From: Acidimicrobiaceae bacterium
GTDB taxonomy: Bacteria; Actinomycetota; Acidimicrobiia; Acidimicrobiales; RAAP-2
Assembly (NCBI GenBank): GCA_003135595.1
Contig: PLCI01000156.1
Location: 5,496 to 14,985, forward strand
Reading direction: 5' to 3'
DNA length: 9,490 nucleotides
Position 1 is the first letter of the stretch; each line of letters begins with the position of its first letter. The translations under genes were made by a program, and so were the position numbers. This document shows, piece by piece, positions 1-6,633 of this stretch. The notes below the pieces were generated by a model that did not search any database, was not told the DNA's origin, and saw only the letters and a program-made list of their open reading frames with translations.

Positions 1-1038
1 GAGGCCGACGACTTCCTCGCGTTCCTCGGCGACGTCCTCGAGCCGCTCGTGAGCGGGAACGGCCCGGTGGCTGACCGAGAGCGGCTGCAGGTCCTGTACC
101 CGGTCGACGGGACACGGCTGCCCGACGAGTGCGAGCTCGACTACCTCTCGGGCTACGCGGGGAGCCGCCCGGTGCGGGTCGGGAACGCGGCGTCGAGCCA
201 GGACCAGTTCGACATCCTCGGGGCGATCGTCGACTGCGTGTACCAGCACACGAAGTCGAGGGACTCGCTCAGCGAGCGGGCGTGGCGGATCGTGGTCCAG
301 GCAGTTGAAGCCGCGCTCTCGTGCTGGCAGCAGCCCGACCACGGCATCTGGGAGAGCCGCGGCGAGCGGTTGCACTTCACCTTTTCCAAGGTCATGTGCT
401 GGGTCGCGGCGGACCGAGGTGCGCGGCTCGCCGCGCTGCGAGGCGAGCGCAAGCGCGCCGACCGCTGGTGGAATGCAGCGCTCGACATCCACGCCGACGT
501 CTGTGCGCACGCGGTGCGAGAGGATGGCTGCTTCACGCAGAGCTACGGCGGCGACGAGCTCGACGCCTCGCTGCTCCTCCTTCCGCTCGTGCGCTTCTTG
601 TCCGCCGACGACCCGAGGGTCCGTGCCACCGTCCTCAAGATCGCCGACGAGCTCGGCGACGGCGCCTTCGTCTACCGGTACCGAACCTCGGCTGGGGTCG
701 ACGGCATCAACGCAGAGCCGGAGGGGAGCTTCACGGTGTGCTCGTTCTGGTTGGTGTCAGCCTTGGTCGAGATCGGCGAGCTCGAGCGGGCGCGGACGAA
801 CTGCGAGAAGCTCATCGGGTCCGCCAGCAGCCTCGGTCTCTACGGCGAGGAGCTCGACCCGTCGACGGCGAGGCACCTCGGGAACTTCCCGCAGGCGTTC
901 ACCCATCTGTCGCTCATCAACGCGGTCCTGCACGTGATCGAGGCCGACCAGCAAGCTGCCGCGACGACCGTCGGGCATGCGGGCTCGCCCACGTGGTGGA
1001 ACGCGGCAGGCACCGACGACCGTCCGAACACGGCGTGA
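1..1038 (+). CDS. Glycoside hydrolase family 15 protein (trehalase/glucoamylase type), 5'-truncated by window
   Basis: This is the C-terminal 345 residues of a GH15 (alpha/alpha)6-barrel enzyme that hydrolyses alpha-glucosidic bonds by inversion. The frame is open from base 1, so the true start lies upstream and the GTG at 49 is only an internal codon. Visible family signatures are the segment LDYLSGYAGSRPVRVGNAA around residues 45-63, the general-acid region DHGIWESRGERLHF with Glu118 (numbering from base 1), and the general-base region LYGEELDPSTARHLGNFPQAF with Glu283/Glu284. These correspond to the two catalytic Glu regions known for bacterial glucoamylases and mycobacterial GH15 trehalase. 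Both survive, so the visible part looks intact. It ends with TGA 61 bases before otsA on the same strand, suggesting co-transcription and favouring trehalose as substrate, although glucoamylase or glucodextranase specificity cannot be excluded. Family assignment is firm; substrate is inference. Confidence 0.93.
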   Translation, partial: EADDFLAFLGDVLEPLVSGNGPVADRERLQVLYPVDGTRLPDECELDYLSGYAGSRPVRVGNAASSQDQFDILGAIVDCVYQHTKSRDSLSERAWRIVVQAVEAALSCWQQPDHGIWESRGERLHFTFSKVMCWVAADRGARLAALRGERKRADRWWNAALDIHADVCAHAVREDGCFTQSYGGDELDASLLLLPLVRFLSADDPRVRATVLKIADELGDGAFVYRYRTSAGVDGINAEPEGSFTVCSFWLVSALVEIGELERARTNCEKLIGSASSLGLYGEELDPSTARHLGNFPQAFTHLSLINAVLHVIEADQQAAATTVGHAGSPTWWNAAGTDDRPNTA

Positions 1039-1099
1039 GCGCGAGCGGCTCCCTCGTGGGTGCGAACCGCGGGTGCCCGGACATGAGGTCCTCGCGGCG

Positions 1100-2590
1100 G
1101 TGAGCTCGGGCAACGGCCACTCGGCGACGAACGTGATCGCGGGTCCTGCGACGTCGGACTTCGTCGTGGTGGCGAACCGCCTGCCCGTGCACCCCGCGGA
1201 CCCGCCGAGTCGAGCGTGGCAGCCGAGCCCCGGCGGCCTCGCCCCCGCGCTGAGAGGCGTGGTCACCGCGAAGGACGGCGTCTGGGTCGGATGGACGGGC
1301 GAGATCGGTCCCCGCGACGCGCCGGCCTCGTACGAGCAGATCCGATTGCGCTCGGTGCACCTCACTCAGCGCGACTACGAGGAGTTCTACCTCGGCTTCT
1401 CGAACGCGACGCTGTGGCCGCTCTACCACGACGCGGTGCGCACACCCACGTTCCACCGCGACTGGTTCCACGCCTACCGCGACGTGAACCGGCGGTTCGC
1501 CGAGTCCGCCGCGCAGGTCGCGTCGTTCGGGGGGACGGTCTGGGTGCACGACTACCAGTTGCAGATGGTCCCGAAGATGCTGCGCGAGCTCCGACCCGAC
1601 CTCAAGATCGGCTTCTTCCTGCACATCCCGTTCCCGCCCCAAGAGCTCTTCCTGCAGCTGCCATGGCGCCACGCGATCCTCGACGGGCTGCTCGGGGCGG
1701 ACCTCGTCGGCTTCCAGGTGCCCGGTGCCGCCTCCAACTTCTCGCGTCTCGCGCGACGGCTCTCGGGCGCGCGGGGGACCACGTCGAGCATCGAGTACGA
1801 CGACCGGACCGTCACCGTCGGCGCGTTCCCGATCTCGATCGACTCCGCTCACTTCGTCGAGCGAGCCTCTGCCCCCGAGGTCATCGCGCGCGCACGCCAG
1901 CTCCGCGCAGACCTCGGCGACCCTGAGGTGGTCCTGCTCGGCGTCGACCGCCTCGACTACACCAAGGGCATCGACCACCGCATCCGCGCGGTCGCCGAGC
2001 TCTTCGAGGACGGGACGCTGCACACCTCGAAGCACGTCATGGTCCAAGTCGCGGTCCCGAGCCGCGAGGAGGACGCCCACTACGCGAGCGAGCGGCGCCA
2101 CCTCGAGCAGATCGTGAGCGAGGTGAACGGCGACCATGCGCTCGTCGGCCAGCCGGCGATCCACTACCTGCACCAGTCCATGCCGATGGACGAGCTGGTG
2201 GCGATGTACCTCGCCGCGGACGTCATGGTCGTCACGCCGTTCCGCGACGGCATGAACCTCGTCGCGAAGGAGTACGTCGCGTGCCGCACCGACCTCTCCG
2301 GTGCGCTGGTGCTCAGCGAGTTTGCGGGCGCGGCCGCCGAGTTGAAGGGCGCGTACTCGGTCAATCCCCACGATCTCGAGGGCATGAAAGAGGCGATCCG
2401 CCGCGCCATATCGGTGTCGCCCCGGGAGGGACGAGCACGCATGCTGCGCATGCGTCGCACCGTGCTCCGACACGACGTTCACGCCTGGGCATCGTCGTTC
2501 CTCGGAGCGCTCGGACGCTCGGCGGTGCGCCCTCAGGTGACGCTGGGGCCGCGCCCTGCGCTGCCCTCGGCAGGCACCGCATCCGGCTGA
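1100..2590 (+). CDS. otsA: Alpha,alpha-trehalose-phosphate synthase (UDP/GDP-glucose forming), GT20
   Basis: It transfers glucose from a nucleotide sugar to glucose-6-phosphate, giving trehalose-6-phosphate in the cytoplasm. From the GTG at 1100 it has 496 residues, normal for OtsA. GT20 motifs run in order: FVVVANRLPV (21-30), SPGGLAPAL (43-51), WVGW, LYHD (108-111), WVHDYQLQMVP (from 148), FFLHIPFPP, DLVGFQ, GVDRLDYTKGI (281-291, with the Arg284/Lys289 pair that binds phosphate in Escherichia coli OtsA), TPFRDGMNLVAKE (Asp383 to Glu391) and LSEFAGAAAEL. The frame stays open upstream to 977, inside the GH15 gene, but that leader is Arg-rich frame shadow. GTG 1100 is preferred because GAGG lies 11 bases upstream; GTG 1133 and GTG 1073 are alternatives. 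It follows the GH15 gene by 61 bases and converges with the HAD gene, stops only four bases apart. No otsB is adjacent. Function certain; exact start uncertain. Confidence 0.96.
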   Translation: MSSGNGHSATNVIAGPATSDFVVVANRLPVHPADPPSRAWQPSPGGLAPALRGVVTAKDGVWVGWTGEIGPRDAPASYEQIRLRSVHLTQRDYEEFYLGFSNATLWPLYHDAVRTPTFHRDWFHAYRDVNRRFAESAAQVASFGGTVWVHDYQLQMVPKMLRELRPDLKIGFFLHIPFPPQELFLQLPWRHAILDGLLGADLVGFQVPGAASNFSRLARRLSGARGTTSSIEYDDRTVTVGAFPISIDSAHFVERASAPEVIARARQLRADLGDPEVVLLGVDRLDYTKGIDHRIRAVAELFEDGTLHTSKHVMVQVAVPSREEDAHYASERRHLEQIVSEVNGDHALVGQPAIHYLHQSMPMDELVAMYLAADVMVVTPFRDGMNLVAKEYVACRTDLSGALVLSEFAGAAAELKGAYSVNPHDLEGMKEAIRRAISVSPREGRARMLRMRRTVLRHDVHAWASSFLGALGRSAVRPQVTLGPRPALPSAGTASG

Positions 2591-2594
2591 CCGC

Positions 2595-3407
2595 TCACAG
2601 CTCGTCGATGAGGTCGGCGATCGACGCGACGACACGTGCGGGCCGGAACGGGTAGCGCTCCACGTCCTGCTTTGCCGTCACCCCGGACAGCACGAGGATC
2701 GTGTCGAGACCGGCCTCGATCCCCGCGAGGATGTCGGTGTCCATCCGGTCCCCGACGATGACGGTCGACGAGGGCCGCGCGTTGAGCGAGTTGAGCCCTT
2801 CGGTGATCATCAGCGGGTTGGGCTTCCCGACGTAGAAGGCGGTCGCGCCGGTGGCGCGCTCGACCAGCGCGGCGACCGCGCCGCAGGCGGGCAGCGGGCC
2901 CTCGGGGGACGGGCCAGTCGCCTCGGGGTTCGTCGCGAGCAGGTAGGAGCCTCGGGCGACGTGTCGGATCGCCGTCGTGATGGCCTCGAAGGAGTAGTCC
3001 TGGGTCTCGCCCACGATGACGTAGTCGGGGGCCTCGGCGTCCGTGCGGTAGCCGACGTCGGCGAGCGCCTCGAAGAGGCTCCGCTCCCCGATGCAGTACG
3101 CAGTGCCGCCGGGGCGCTGCTCGCTCACGAACTGCGCCGTCGCGAGCGCCGACGTCCACAGCTCGCCCGCCGTGATGTCGAGGCCCAGGCGCGCGAGCCG
3201 CTCGTGCAGCTCTTGCGGCGTGAACATCGAATTGTTGGTGAGGATGAGGAACGGTCGGCCGGACACCCGAAGGCGCTCCAGGAACGTCGCGGCGCCGTCG
3301 ATGGCGCGCCCGTCTCGGATCAGGACGCCATCGAGATCGCAGAGCCAGCAGTCCGCGGGGGTGACGCGGGTCACGGCCCAACCGTACCGAGGGCTCTCGT
3401 CCCCCAC
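2595..3407 (-). CDS. HAD-superfamily class IIA (NagD-like) phosphatase
   Basis: A cytoplasmic HAD phosphatase of about 270 residues, the usual size for the NagD / 4-nitrophenylphosphatase / phosphoglycolate phosphatase group. Motif I is CDLDGVL (Asp24 nucleophile, Asp26 acid/base), motif II is LTNNS (Thr57), motif III is GKPNP (Lys195), and motif IV is GDRMDTDI (Asp220, Asp223, Asp225). The cap between motifs II and III is the C2 alpha/beta type typical of IIA members and includes LLATNPEATGPSPEG. It is therefore not the HAD-IIB OtsB family, despite lying beside otsA; the physiological substrate cannot be read from sequence. The start is uncertain: GTG 3407 gives 270 residues and GTG 3374 gives 259, and neither has a clear ribosome binding site. 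It begins 24 bases after the methyltransferase stop, so translation from one transcript is likely. It ends four bases from the otsA stop in convergent orientation. Confidence 0.9.
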   Translation of the reverse strand: MGDESPRYGWAVTRVTPADCWLCDLDGVLIRDGRAIDGAATFLERLRVSGRPFLILTNNSMFTPQELHERLARLGLDITAGELWTSALATAQFVSEQRPGGTAYCIGERSLFEALADVGYRTDAEAPDYVIVGETQDYSFEAITTAIRHVARGSYLLATNPEATGPSPEGPLPACGAVAALVERATGATAFYVGKPNPLMITEGLNSLNARPSSTVIVGDRMDTDILAGIEAGLDTILVLSGVTAKQDVERYPFRPARVVASIADLIDEL

Positions 3408-3431
3408 GTGGTGCGCGCCGATTGCACGGCG

Positions 3432-4097
3432 TCAGCGGTCCCGGACGGTCGCCACGGTTCGCGTGAGATACGTCCAGGGCTTGGGGCCCTTGCCGTAGCG
3501 CTGCGTCGTCGCGCCCGGCTCGAATCCCGCTCCCTGGAGGAGCGCGATCGGGTCTCGGGTCAGATGGCAGCCCCCGAAGAGCGCACGCTGCACCGGCTCG
3601 AGCCGCCGCTGCCAGGCGGCGACCGACGCGTCAGGCGCCAGCCCGTGCTCCAAGACGTGGAACCTTCCGCCAGGCCGCAGCACACGACGGACCTCGCCCA
3701 ATGCGGCGGCGACGTCGGGGATCGTGCAGAGTGTGAACGTGCACAGCGCGCTGTCGCAGCTCGAGTCGTCGAGCTCGATGCGCTCGCCCGCGAGTCCGAC
3801 GTGGACCACCCGAACGCCCGAGGCCACGATGCGCGGCTCGGCGATCCGCATCGCGGATGCCGACGGCTCGACGGCCAAGACCTCGTCGACGTCAGCGGGG
3901 TACACCCCGAGATTGGTGCCCGATCCGAACCCGAGCTCGAGGACCTTGCCCGTCAGTCCGGCCGCCGTCTTCTCGCGCCACCGCACGTAGCCCTTGGCGC
4001 CGCAGGCGAGGTCGACGAGCCGTGGCAAGATCGACGACTCATAGAAGGACACGTCTCGAAAACTACTCATCGAGGTCGCGGCCGGACTCCACGTCAT
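3432..4097 (-). CDS. Class I SAM-dependent methyltransferase (METTL7/UbiE-like small-molecule type)
   Basis: A 221-residue Rossmann-fold methyltransferase. SAM-binding motif I is VLELGFGSGTN (52-62), followed by the acidic end of strand beta2 in LAVEPS (Glu77). The stretch LCTFTLCTIPDVAAALGEVRRVLRPGGRFHVLEHG gives the post-motif II/III region typical of the Methyltransf_11 group. The N-terminal FYESSILPRLVDLACG and the C-terminal GGCHLTRDPIALLQGAGF resemble the METTL7-like thiol methyltransferase/phosphatidylethanolamine methyltransferase-like group. The acceptor is unknown. Its ATG at 4097 is supported by AGGAG 11 bases upstream; an in-frame ATG at 4070 would remove only nine residues. It is the first gene of the minus-strand pair with the HAD phosphatase and is divergently placed from the GT-C gene, with 143 bases between the two starts. 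Confidence 0.88.
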   Translation of the reverse strand: MTWSPAATSMSSFRDVSFYESSILPRLVDLACGAKGYVRWREKTAAGLTGKVLELGFGSGTNLGVYPADVDEVLAVEPSASAMRIAEPRIVASGVRVVHVGLAGERIELDDSSCDSALCTFTLCTIPDVAAALGEVRRVLRPGGRFHVLEHGLAPDASVAAWQRRLEPVQRALFGGCHLTRDPIALLQGAGFEPGATTQRYGKGPKPWTYLTRTVATVRDR

Positions 4098-4108
4098 GCG
4101 GTGCCGCG

Positions 4109-4113
4109 CTCCT
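4109..4113 (-). promoter_or_regulatory. Ribosome binding site of the methyltransferase gene
   Basis: The plus-strand bases CTCCT read AGGAG on the minus strand, 11 bases before the ATG at 4097. This favours 4097 over the internal ATG at 4070, whose nearest GGAG is about 16 bases away. Confidence 0.55.
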
Positions 4114-4156
4114 GGTCGAAGGGCTGCGGCGCCTGTGCGACGGTACGGGTGCGGTT

Positions 4157-4189
4157 ATCAGATCGCCCTTCGGGCCTCAGTCTGATCTG
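4157..4189. promoter_or_regulatory. Nested inverted repeat in the divergent intergenic region (candidate operator or mRNA hairpin)
   Basis: CAGATC at 4159-4164 is the exact inverse of GATCTG at 4184-4189. Between them lies a second small hairpin, GCCC-TTC-GGGC (4165-4175). The element sits between the divergent methyltransferase and GT-C genes, about 60 bases from one start and 50 from the other, where a shared operator could act. No poly-T tract follows, so it does not look like an intrinsic terminator. The six-base arms are short enough to occur by chance. Confidence 0.3.
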
Positions 4190-4228
4190 TCATATGCGCA
4201 AGTCTTCGTTGCAATTGATGGACCTTGC

Positions 4229-4234
4229 TACGAT
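4229..4234 (+). promoter_or_regulatory. Candidate -10 box of a leaderless promoter for the GT-C gene
   Basis: TACGAT fits the actinobacterial TAnnnT -10 consensus and ends six bases before the GTG at 4241. That spacing places transcription start at or next to the start codon, as is known for leaderless mRNAs in this phylum. No Shine-Dalgarno-like sequence precedes the GTG, which agrees. The -35 is poorly defined: TTCGTT lies 18 bases upstream, while TTGCAA (4209-4214) is too close. Confidence 0.45.
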
Positions 4235-4240
4235 CCCGCG

Positions 4241-5968
4241 GTGCAAGCGACCGGTGCTTTCGTTCCTCCGGACTCGAGTACTGCTCCCGAGGGCCGCGCC
4301 GCAATTGTTCCTCGCTCGCTCCTAACCAGTCCGATCACTCGAATCGAGCTTGGACTCTGCTCCGCCATAGTTCTCTTTGGGACCTTGATCCGGGCCACGG
4401 GCCTGACGTCAGGCGACTTGTGGGAGGACGACGCGTGGCTCACGCTCCCTGCTCGAGTGGGATTCCATCAAGCCATCAGAATGGACATCTCAACACCGCT
4501 GTTTCTCGTCGTCCTCAGGCAGTGGGTGCAGTTCGATCCCACTTCCACGGCGTTCATTCAGGTCCTCCCCTTCCTGGCCTCGATCGCCTCGATCGCGGTC
4601 TTGTGGTGGCTCGTGCGCACGCTCGGCGGAAGTCTTTGGACTCGCGTCATCGTCACGACCATCGGCGCAGTTGCCCCGGATGCCGTCGAGTACTCGATGA
4701 GGGTCAAGGAGTACAGCACCGAGATGCTGCTGGGGCTCCTCCTTCTGGTCGCTCTTGCCAAGGCGATCCAGCACCCGACACCCAAGCGGACGACGCTGCT
4801 GCTCGCCGCCTGCGTCGTCGCGTGCCTTACCTCGGGCACGCTCGTGCTCTTCGTCGTTGGGGTTCTCGGCGCCTTCGTCATCGACGGGATCCGGCGGCGC
4901 CGGGCTCGTGACCCCTGGCTGATCGCCTATGGCGCCGGCACGGTTGCGGCAGTCGGCGCAACGTACTTCGCCTTCTACGACCACATTCCTCCCGCACTCC
5001 AGCAGTTCTGGTCAACCTTCGAGTTCTCGGCCTCGAACACGCGGCCATTCGGGCACAAGGTCGCGATCATCGGCGAGGGCATCGCCCACGGACTCGTCGG
5101 CACGCCGCTCCTCGTGGGCACCTTCCCTGATCCCTACTCTGCGATCTCGAAGTCCCAGTACGCGAATGCGACGCTGATCGCGGCCGCATTCTTCGCCTGC
5201 CTCTTCGCGGGGATCGCCGCAGTGCTCTGGCGATCGAGGAAGCAAGCGGACGTGTCGAGCGCGGTTGGCATCGCCGCGGTGATCGTGCTGCTCATTGCGA
5301 TCGCTGCCAGTGTCTCCGGTCACGCCCCCCTCGGGGGCGGTCGGACGGACATCTGGTGGTACCCCGCGGCATGGTGCCTGCTCGCGATCCTCGTAGAGGA
5401 CCTCCTTCGCGTCATCGGGCCGCGTCTGAAGGCGGCAGCGAAGGTCCCCCGCAACACACTCACACTGGCCGGAGCCGCCGTGCTCGTCGCCGTGGCCGTG
5501 CCCTTCGGCTACCACTTCAGGGCTTGGTACCCGAGCCAGGACGTCCGCGGCCTCTTCGCGCAGGACCAGGGGGAGCTTCGCCATGCCGACTGGGTCTACG
5601 TCGCGCGGCCGGTGTCGTTTGCGTGGGCGTTCTACGGGCTGGGCCAGTTCCAGGTCGTGTTCGACAGTGGATCAGTGCACACGAACCAAGGATGGTCGGT
5701 GAGCCAAGACCGGTTCAACCTGCAAGAGACGCTGACCAGCGATCCGGCGTCTCTTTGCGGGCTGACGAGAAGCATCTGGTGGGTCGGACCCAACCCGTAC
5801 GCGAGCAATCCCAACAACTACAAGTTCGTGGGGGCCGTGGACAACAAGATCGGACCGCCAACCGCTCCCTTCTCGAGCCTGCTCGGCCTCGGATGGAAGC
5901 AGACCCAGGTGATCGCCGGAGTCGGGGTGAACGCGCAGCTCTTCACGCACCCGCAGGCCTGTACGTAG
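4241..5968 (+). CDS. Multi-pass membrane GT-C-type glycosyltransferase (PMT/ArnT-like)
   Basis: A 575-residue integral membrane protein. After a short cytoplasmic N-terminus, a first membrane segment (about 37-50) is followed by GDLWEDDAWLT, with Asp63/Asp64 in the first outside loop. This is the place and form of the catalytic acidic motif of GT-C enzymes that use polyprenyl-phosphate sugars. EYSMRVKEYSTEMLLGLLLLVAL (Glu150 onward) matches the conserved loop-helix of the Dol-P-Man mannosyltransferase/ArnT/GT83 groups. Several more hydrophobic segments follow, then an outside C-terminal domain of about 150 residues containing HADWVYVARPVSFAWAFYG. The open frame continues upstream to 3857 only as shadow of the methyltransferase gene. 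GTG 4241 is chosen because it precedes the first membrane segment and lies just after a TAnnnT box. Sugar and acceptor are unknown: cell-envelope glycan, lipid or secreted protein are all possible. It is less GC-rich than otsA and stands alone. Confidence 0.82.
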   Translation: MQATGAFVPPDSSTAPEGRAAIVPRSLLTSPITRIELGLCSAIVLFGTLIRATGLTSGDLWEDDAWLTLPARVGFHQAIRMDISTPLFLVVLRQWVQFDPTSTAFIQVLPFLASIASIAVLWWLVRTLGGSLWTRVIVTTIGAVAPDAVEYSMRVKEYSTEMLLGLLLLVALAKAIQHPTPKRTTLLLAACVVACLTSGTLVLFVVGVLGAFVIDGIRRRRARDPWLIAYGAGTVAAVGATYFAFYDHIPPALQQFWSTFEFSASNTRPFGHKVAIIGEGIAHGLVGTPLLVGTFPDPYSAISKSQYANATLIAAAFFACLFAGIAAVLWRSRKQADVSSAVGIAAVIVLLIAIAASVSGHAPLGGGRTDIWWYPAAWCLLAILVEDLLRVIGPRLKAAAKVPRNTLTLAGAAVLVAVAVPFGYHFRAWYPSQDVRGLFAQDQGELRHADWVYVARPVSFAWAFYGLGQFQVVFDSGSVHTNQGWSVSQDRFNLQETLTSDPASLCGLTRSIWWVGPNPYASNPNNYKFVGAVDNKIGPPTAPFSSLLGLGWKQTQVIAGVGVNAQLFTHPQACT

Positions 5969-6079
5969 GACGATCGGCCACGGCAGCTGGCTTGTGATGG
6001 TGCTGGCACTTCGAGACGTCTAGCGTCGGTCGCCTCGCCGTGTGGTAGCCGGGTTCCTTCGACAATCGTGCGTGGGCGA

Positions 6080-6167
6080 TGAGATGTGCGACAGGGGCCG
6101 AGTCGGGCTCACTGCGAATGAGTTGATCTGGGAAACCGGTCCGAGGGTTCAATTCCCCACCTCTCCG
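6080..6167 (+). tRNA. Degenerate class II tRNA, tRNA-Ser(GCT)-like but anticodon GCG; probable pseudogene
   Basis: The 88 bases fold as a class II tRNA. T8 is at 6087. The D-stem CGAC/GTCG (6089-6092 with 6102-6105) is perfect around the nine-base loop AGGGGCCGA. The anticodon stem GCTCA/TGAGT (6107-6111 with 6119-6123) encloses CTGCGAA with T33 and anticodon GCG at 6114-6116. A long variable arm (6125-6141) has six pairs, one bulge and a GAAA loop. The T-loop TTCAATT is at 6148-6154 and discriminator G at 6167. Damage appears as two acceptor mismatches (positions 1-72 and 6-67) and two T-stem mismatches (49-65 and 50-64). From memory of actinobacterial tRNA-Ser(GCT), loop CTGCTAA is expected, so one base in the anticodon would have changed. 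The sequence after the discriminator is CGC, not CCA. It is probably non-functional and may mark an integration site. Confidence 0.68.
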
Positions 6168-6174
6168 CGCCTGT

Positions 6175-6218
6175 GATGTCCCAAGACATCGGAGACGATG
6201 TGTCGAGACATCGTAGAC
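6175..6218. repeat. Two tandem 22-bp palindromic repeats (insertion-element terminus-like)
   Basis: Unit 1 (6175-6196) begins with the perfect palindrome GATGTC-CCAA-GACATC followed by GGAGAC. Unit 2 (6197-6218) begins with the near-palindrome GATGTGTCGAGACATC followed by GTAGAC. The two units match at 18 of 22 positions. They start eight bases after the tRNA-like discriminator base. Reiterated GATGTCnnGAGACATC/GTAGACA-type sequences resemble what I recall near ends of IS481-group elements in actinobacteria; that link is memory-based and no transposase is visible. A protein operator is the alternative. Confidence 0.5.
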
Positions 6219-6283
6219 ACGGGAAGGGATTGTGGGGCTTCGGTTGTTGTGTCTGCGATCGGGTTCGGTGCCTCGTGAGCGCA

Positions 6284-6313
6284 GGTTCAAACTGAGGCCC
6301 GTCGGGTCAAACT
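6284..6313 (+). repeat. 20-bp-spaced direct repeat of GGKTCAAACT
   Basis: GGTTCAAACT at 6284-6293 recurs as GGGTCAAACT at 6304-6313, nine of ten bases identical and exactly 20 bases apart, i.e. two helical turns. Such phased short repeats are typical of transposase or regulator binding sites. Its position 66 bases right of the palindromic units supports a decayed mobile-element end. Confidence 0.35.
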
Positions 6314-6627
6314 CGAAAGTCGCGGATGAGCGGATTTGGATGCTCCGTTGCTCCATCGACTTGTTGTCGAAGAAAACTTCGTGAGTCTGCGCCCGAAGGC
6401 CTGGTACGGGCTCGCCTTGGCAGAAGCCATGAAGCGTCGCGCTGGCCTCGGAAATCGTCCAATGACGTCGACGGCACCGGGGGTTCGTTGGTACCAATCC
6501 AGAGGTCTGCCGTGCAGGAGTACCCGATGGCTCGCTTCTATTCGAGAGCTCATCCTGTGTCGCCGTGGGACAGCCGAATGGACGCATTGATGAGTAAAGG
6601 TGTCAGGGATCTCCCTCGAGTTCGGAT

Positions 6628-6633
6628 TTGACA
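6628..6633 (+). promoter_or_regulatory. Possible -35 box upstream of the secreted beta-helix gene
   Basis: TTGACA is a perfect sigma-70-type -35 hexamer, 80 bases before the ATG at 6714. The -10 at 17-base spacing would be AATGGT (6651-6656), a poor match, so the promoter is uncertain. Confidence 0.25.

Noticed and set aside
977..1099. N-terminal extension of otsA from ATG 977
   Set aside because: It overlaps the conserved end of GH15 and codes for an Arg/Pro-rich leader absent from OtsA proteins.
917..2635. Long minus-strand open frame of 572 codons opposite otsA
   Set aside because: It is antisense to an unmistakable GT20 gene, very rich in Arg/Ala/Asp/Val, and has no motif. High GC keeps shadow frames free of stops.
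3857..4240. Upstream extension of the GT-C frame
   Set aside because: This part is antisense to the methyltransferase N-terminus and crosses the intergenic region; it has no membrane or domain character.
2961..4325. Plus-strand open frame of 454 codons opposite the HAD and methyltransferase genes
   Set aside because: It is the mirror of two genes with complete catalytic motifs and has low-complexity Arg-rich content.
6526..6554. Imperfect inverted repeat GATGGCTCG / CGAGAGCTCATC
   Set aside because: It needs gaps in the stem and has no T-tract or gene next to it; chance is adequate.
5943..6587. Minus-strand 214-codon frame as a transposase remnant
   Set aside because: No DDE motif, helix-turn-helix or recognisable transposase C-terminus could be read, and it spans the tRNA relic and the end of the GT-C gene.
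6326..6631. Two overlapping plus-strand frames (6326-6631 and 6336-6590) as small genes
   Set aside because: No ribosome binding site, no known motif, and codon choice without the third-position GC bias of the neighbours.
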